Shown here: piece after piece, positions 60,157-64,000 of the stretch | How the letters are laid out: each line of letters starts with the position of its first letter | How positions within the stretch are numbered: the stretch's first letter is position 1 | Assembly (NCBI GenBank): GCA_019873645.1 | Contig: JAIOAX010000010.1 | Location: 1-64,000 of the forward strand | DNA length: 64,000 nt | Direction of reading: 5' to 3' | DNA from: Chloroflexota bacterium | Lineage (GTDB): Bacteria; Chloroflexota; Anaerolineae; B4-G1; SLSP01 | The notes under the pieces: model-generated | The model's database searches: none | The model's input: the letters and a program-made list of their open reading frames with translations, nothing else | What the model was told of the DNA's origin: nothing | Position numbers and translations under genes: made by a program

Positions 60157-63100
60157 ATGGTAGGAAAAGTCCAATTGTCCCCTGTTGTGCTCCACAAGCG
60201 TTTGTGGTATGGTTTCGGCGCGGCCTGTATTGGCCTGGTTGCGCTGTTACTCTTGTTGTCTTTCAGCAAAAATGCTGGATTGGCGGCGCCGCTTGCACCG
60301 ACGGCCATCACCATCACTAAAAGCAGCACCACTTCGATTATCGGGACCAACAACACGGCTTCACAGGCCGTGGCCGGCGAGCTGGTCACGGTGACGGTGG
60401 TGTATACCATCTCTGCCGGTGAATCGCTTTACAACGTCTCACCGCGCGTCCTGTTGCAAGATGGCTTGATGCCCTACGCCTCTGATCCTGCCTGGATCAC
60501 GATGACGACCGGGACGATGGCAAATTTGCGCATCATTGAGCCGCAAGCGGCGCGCAACGGCGCGATTGTGGTCTTCCCCTACCAGGGCGACATCACCGGA
60601 CCCCGGGTGCTTACGATGACCGTGTACGCCCGCCGTCCGCAATACTTATATGTGACCTCTGGTGAAATCGGACACAATACAAACCTGCGTGTCCAGGCCG
60701 TGTTGCGCTGGTGTGTGGATGCGGCTTGCAGTAGCCAGAGTTTCTCTAATGAAGATACGACGGCTGCTCAAATTACGGCCATTCGTCCGGCTCTGGCGAC
60801 GACAATCACACCCGTATACCTGGATGCGGACGGCATCGGTGTGGGCGGCGGACAGGCGCGTTTCACCTTCAACACCACCAACACTGCCGGACGTCCTACC
60901 ACCTATGATGTGGTTTTCACGGCGACGCTCGGTTCAGGGTTGACCTATGTGGCTTCCAGCGGCGATAACGACGCCGGTCCGGGGACAGTCAGTGTCGTGG
61001 GGGGAGTCACCTACATTGTCTGGAATGTGCCTGTGGGGCTGGCAGGCGGTGCGAGCTGGCGCGCCATAGTAACGGCGACGCTCCCCACAACCTTCACGGT
61101 CGGTCAGGGATTTACCGCCGGTTACGCCGGGCTGTATGAGACCTTTGCGGGACCAATGCTTGATGAAGGTAAGTATACCCTGGCTGCGACTCAGCAAACG
61201 TTATATCCCCCCGCCCTTACCGTTGTCAAAACCTCGGTTCCCGGCGGCGGCGCGGTAACGATGGGCGACCGGGTGACCTACACGGTGGTTTTCAAACAGG
61301 GAGCCAATACGCTGTTGCGGGCGCCGCAAATCGTGGACACCCAGCCGCTGGGTTTCCACTACATCTCCGGTACGCTCGAGGTGCAAAATGCCACCGTGAC
61401 CTCGGTAGGCACCTCCCAGGGTACCACCGAAGGGACTGGGGCTGCCTTACGCCACTACGAGAATTTGACCTGGACGATGAGCGACCTGCCGCCGGTATCC
61501 ACAACCCGCGTGGTCACGGCGACCTATGTGGCGTTGAATACGGGTCTGGACTATAACAACTTACCGGTATATACCCTGGCGGCCGATCTGAAAGCCTCCA
61601 AGCCGACCATCAGCGGCACTAAGACCGGGGCCGTGCTCTCCTGGACGCCGCCGGCCGGTTCGACGTACAGCAGTGCTACGCGCGCCAACGCCGGCGCCCT
61701 GGGCGTGATTCAGCCGTTTATGGGCGATAATTTCAGTACGGTGCGCACGGATGCTGGCGCACGGGAAGTGGGCCAGGACCTCCAGTTTTCGACGCGCTTC
61801 CGCAACAACGGGTATAGCGCCGCCGGCATTCCGGCGATCCCGGCGTATGAGTTGCAGATTTGCGACACGTTGCCTGCGGGGCTTGTCTTCCAGACCGATA
61901 ACGGCTGTTTCCTCACCGGGACTTCAAATACCTGCTCATTCTCCTACACACCACCGTCGGTTGGCGCCACGGGCGCAATTTGTTGGTCGGTGCCGGCGTT
62001 GGAAAAACGCGCCGACACGAACACCTACGAATTCCGTTACGCAGTGCGGGTGACAGATGCAGCTTATCCCGGCGTGTACGGCAACCTGGCGTTCGTCAAA
62101 ACCTATAGCAGCAAAGCCGGAACGGTGGAGGGCGAGCGTGTCTATGCGGATATCCCGACGGCGCTGGCCTCGGCGACTTGTGGTGCGAACTGCTATACCA
62201 TCCTGGGGCTGAACGCCTCAAAGACAACCGCCCGGAGTCGTGTGGCGCCGGGCGATCTGATCACCTACGTTTTGGCGTATACTGATACCAGCGCCGCCAA
62301 TCTTTATACCGGTTTGGTGGTTGTGGATACTTATGATTCGCTGCTCACGTTTGTCTCTGCGAACCCGGCGCCGAGCAATCACAATGTCGGCGCGCGGCAA
62401 CTGACGTGGAATCTGGGAGCTTTGCCGGATAATACCAGCGACCGAATCACGTTGGTAATGCGGGTAGCCGCAACGGTCGCCGGACGCTATATGATAACCA
62501 ACACGATGATGCTGGACAGCGACCAGACCGCGCCGCGCACCTGGATCAAAACGACCCCGATTGAAGTCGCTACTTTGCATCTCAGCATGAGCGGCCCGGC
62601 GCGCACGCACGCGGGCGAGGACATTGTCTATACGGTAGTTTACTCCAACACCGGTTCCTGGAACAACGCGCCGGTTACGTTGACGTTGACCTATGGCAAC
62701 TACGTCACTTTTGTCAGCGCCTCAAGGACGCCGGTGGATGCAGAAAAGCGGGTATTTGTGGACAATGTCCCGAACGACGGCAGCAACCGCACCTTGACGG
62801 TAAACCTGCGGGTGCAGGCGCCGTTGCCGTACACGCTGGCCGGCCCGCTGATGGCTTCGGCCCTGCTTGAGAGTCCCGGCGCAGCCACGCAGTCGGCCAA
62901 TATCTCTATGCTCCTGGATCGGCCCATCCTCACACTGGAGAAAATCGGGCCGGCGGTAGCGCCTGGTCAAGGAAACATCATACCTTACGAAATCCGCATT
63001 CGCAACTCCGGCACCTACACTGCGACTTCGGCGGTCATCACCGATACCTGGAGCGCCCATTTGACGTATAACGCCACGGCAAACTCGGCTTTCGGATGGA

Positions 63101-64000
63101 CGTTGTCGGGAAGCGGGACCTATGCCACGCAGGCACTGCCGCCATTGGCGCCTGGCGCGGTGGTGAGCCGCTCATTCTATGCCAATGTCGGGGCCATGGC
63201 CACATACTACACCAATACGGTGGATTTGACCACGTATCAAACCACGCGCCAGACGGATACCGAATGGACGTGGCAGGTGACGATTGCGTCGTCCAAGTCG
63301 GCGATGCCGGTGCCGGCGTTCCCCGGTCGCGTGTTGACATATACGATCTATTATACCAACACCGGCGGCGCGATGCTTAATGCCCTGATCACCGATACCT
63401 TGCCTGCGGCTTTCACCTATCAGGGACAATCAACGGAGCATGCCGGCGGATGTCAGGATCCCTGGACGTTCACCCCGCCGTCCGCTGGCAATCAAGTCGT
63501 CTGGTCATGTAATGCTCTACAGGCTGCTGCGAGTGGGTATTTCCAAATCTGGGGAGTGGTAGATGTCAACGCCGAAGGTACAAACCTGGAGAACCGGACG
63601 ACGACCTCGGCCGACAATACCCCGGTGCGTCCCATTGAGAAACCGTTACTGACGCGCGTGGCGCGTCCGTGGCTGCGGGTAGACAAGACGGCCGCGCCGA
63701 CCCATCCGGTGGCGCCGGGGGATCGGGTCACCTACACGTTGACCTATGAGAACTACGGCACAGACACAGCCTACGGCGTAATCATCAAGGATCAACTGCC
63801 CCCGCAAATGGATTTTATAAGCTGCTCCGGTGCGGATAGTTGCGCCGAGTCAGGCGGTGTCGTGACCTGGAACCTCGCGGAGTTGCCGGTCAGCACGATA
63901 GGCACGGTGCAGTTTGTGGCGCAAGTCAAGGCCGGCACGGCGGGACAGACGGCAATCAATGAGGACTACACGATTGAATGTAGCCTGTTGTCCATTGCCG
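60157..64000 (+). CDS. Giant DUF11-repeat surface protein, N-terminal part (cut by right edge)
   Basis: The ATG at 60157 opens a frame that stays open to the window end (1281 codons). A long hydrophobic signal ('GAACIGLVALLLLLSF' then 'NAGLAAPLAP') directs export. It is followed by at least eight repeated DUF11/isopeptide-type beta domains, each with a core like 'VAPGDRVTYTLTYENYGTDT' (e.g. 'VTMGDRVTYTVVFKQGAN', 'VAPGDLITYVLAYTDTS', 'PGRVLTYTIYYTNTG'). Such proteins are cell-surface adhesins or S-layer-like. The C-terminus and anchor are outside the window. Confidence 0.88.
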   Translation, partial: MVGKVQLSPVVLHKRLWYGFGAACIGLVALLLLLSFSKNAGLAAPLAPTAITITKSSTTSIIGTNNTASQAVAGELVTVTVVYTISAGESLYNVSPRVLLQDGLMPYASDPAWITMTTGTMANLRIIEPQAARNGAIVVFPYQGDITGPRVLTMTVYARRPQYLYVTSGEIGHNTNLRVQAVLRWCVDAACSSQSFSNEDTTAAQITAIRPALATTITPVYLDADGIGVGGGQARFTFNTTNTAGRPTTYDVVFTATLGSGLTYVASSGDNDAGPGTVSVVGGVTYIVWNVPVGLAGGASWRAIVTATLPTTFTVGQGFTAGYAGLYETFAGPMLDEGKYTLAATQQTLYPPALTVVKTSVPGGGAVTMGDRVTYTVVFKQGANTLLRAPQIVDTQPLGFHYISGTLEVQNATVTSVGTSQGTTEGTGAALRHYENLTWTMSDLPPVSTTRVVTATYVALNTGLDYNNLPVYTLAADLKASKPTISGTKTGAVLSWTPPAGSTYSSATRANAGALGVIQPFMGDNFSTVRTDAGAREVGQDLQFSTRFRNNGYSAAGIPAIPAYELQICDTLPAGLVFQTDNGCFLTGTSNTCSFSYTPPSVGATGAICWSVPALEKRADTNTYEFRYAVRVTDAAYPGVYGNLAFVKTYSSKAGTVEGERVYADIPTALASATCGANCYTILGLNASKTTARSRVAPGDLITYVLAYTDTSAANLYTGLVVVDTYDSLLTFVSANPAPSNHNVGARQLTWNLGALPDNTSDRITLVMRVAATVAGRYMITNTMMLDSDQTAPRTWIKTTPIEVATLHLSMSGPARTHAGEDIVYTVVYSNTGSWNNAPVTLTLTYGNYVTFVSASRTPVDAEKRVFVDNVPNDGSNRTLTVNLRVQAPLPYTLAGPLMASALLESPGAATQSANISMLLDRPILTLEKIGPAVAPGQGNIIPYEIRIRNSGTYTATSAVITDTWSAHLTYNATANSAFGWTLSGSGTYATQALPPLAPGAVVSRSFYANVGAMATYYTNTVDLTTYQTTRQTDTEWTWQVTIASSKSAMPVPAFPGRVLTYTIYYTNTGGAMLNALITDTLPAAFTYQGQSTEHAGGCQDPWTFTPPSAGNQVVWSCNALQAAASGYFQIWGVVDVNAEGTNLENRTTTSADNTPVRPIEKPLLTRVARPWLRVDKTAAPTHPVAPGDRVTYTLTYENYGTDTAYGVIIKDQLPPQMDFISCSGADSCAESGGVVTWNLAELPVSTIGTVQFVAQVKAGTAGQTAINEDYTIECSLLSIA

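Overview
The window looks like a chromosomal segment of a GC-rich, non-model bacterium, most likely a Chloroflexota (Anaerolineae/Ardenticatenia/Caldilineae side). This rests on four things: T-box leaders on ileS and pheS, an IleRS of the divergent HHGW type, many 7-bp-unit tandem repeats between genes, and a diterpene gene pair whose closest remembered relatives are in Mycobacterium tuberculosis and the chloroflexote Herpetosiphon. No tRNA, rRNA, CRISPR array or intact insertion sequence was recognised.

Layout. 1-8.9 kb: housekeeping genes on the + strand (a MobA-like/HAD fusion, rlmN, dnaX-ebfC-recR, a membrane protein, a Cof-type HAD, a TsaC-like protein). 8.9-11.6 kb: a GT-C glycosyltransferase with repeat DNA inside its coding sequence, facing a NAGPA-type lipoprotein. 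11.6-17.7 kb: an ileS T-box leader cut off from ileS by an antisense toxin-antitoxin remnant, then ileS, then further toxin-antitoxin-like genes. 17.7-20.9 kb: a 330-bp heptad repeat array, an M20 amidohydrolase, an S51-like protein and a broken nucleotidyltransferase. 20.9-29.1 kb: aconitase (Aquifex type), NADP isocitrate dehydrogenase and both subunits of ATP-citrate lyase, interrupted by degenerate accessory genes. 29.1-33.2 kb: a broken double solute-binding protein, a HAD phosphatase and a frameshifted antitoxin.

33.2-50.5 kb is entirely minus strand. It holds T-box-pheS-S23-pheT, a histidine kinase/response regulator pair directly downstream of a class II diterpene cyclase (Rv3377c-like), and a tight operon (GNAT, ABC ATPase, FtsX-like permease, small membrane protein, GT87 glycosyltransferase) ending in an Rv3378c-like prenyl diphosphate-processing enzyme. 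50.5-64 kb returns to the + strand: O-antigen-ligase-like protein, dnaN, a LonH-like ATP-dependent protease, a secreted-type protein of unknown role, a divergent MBL-fold protein, a TPR protein, and the start of a very long DUF11-repeat surface protein that runs off the window.

The main candidate system is the diterpenoid locus at 39.6-42.4 kb. The two enzymes are expected to act in sequence: cyclisation of geranylgeranyl diphosphate to a bicyclic diphosphate, then ionisation and transfer or hydration. Their key motifs differ from the mycobacterial ones (DGDE instead of DCDT; Asn in place of the catalytic Asp34), so the product is not predictable. Two other points stand out. Citrate cleavage genes cluster with aconitase and IDH, which suggests a reductive or acetyl-CoA-generating branch of the TCA cycle. 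Accessory (toxin-antitoxin-like) genes are broken by single nonsense codons or frameshifts while the housekeeping genes remain open.
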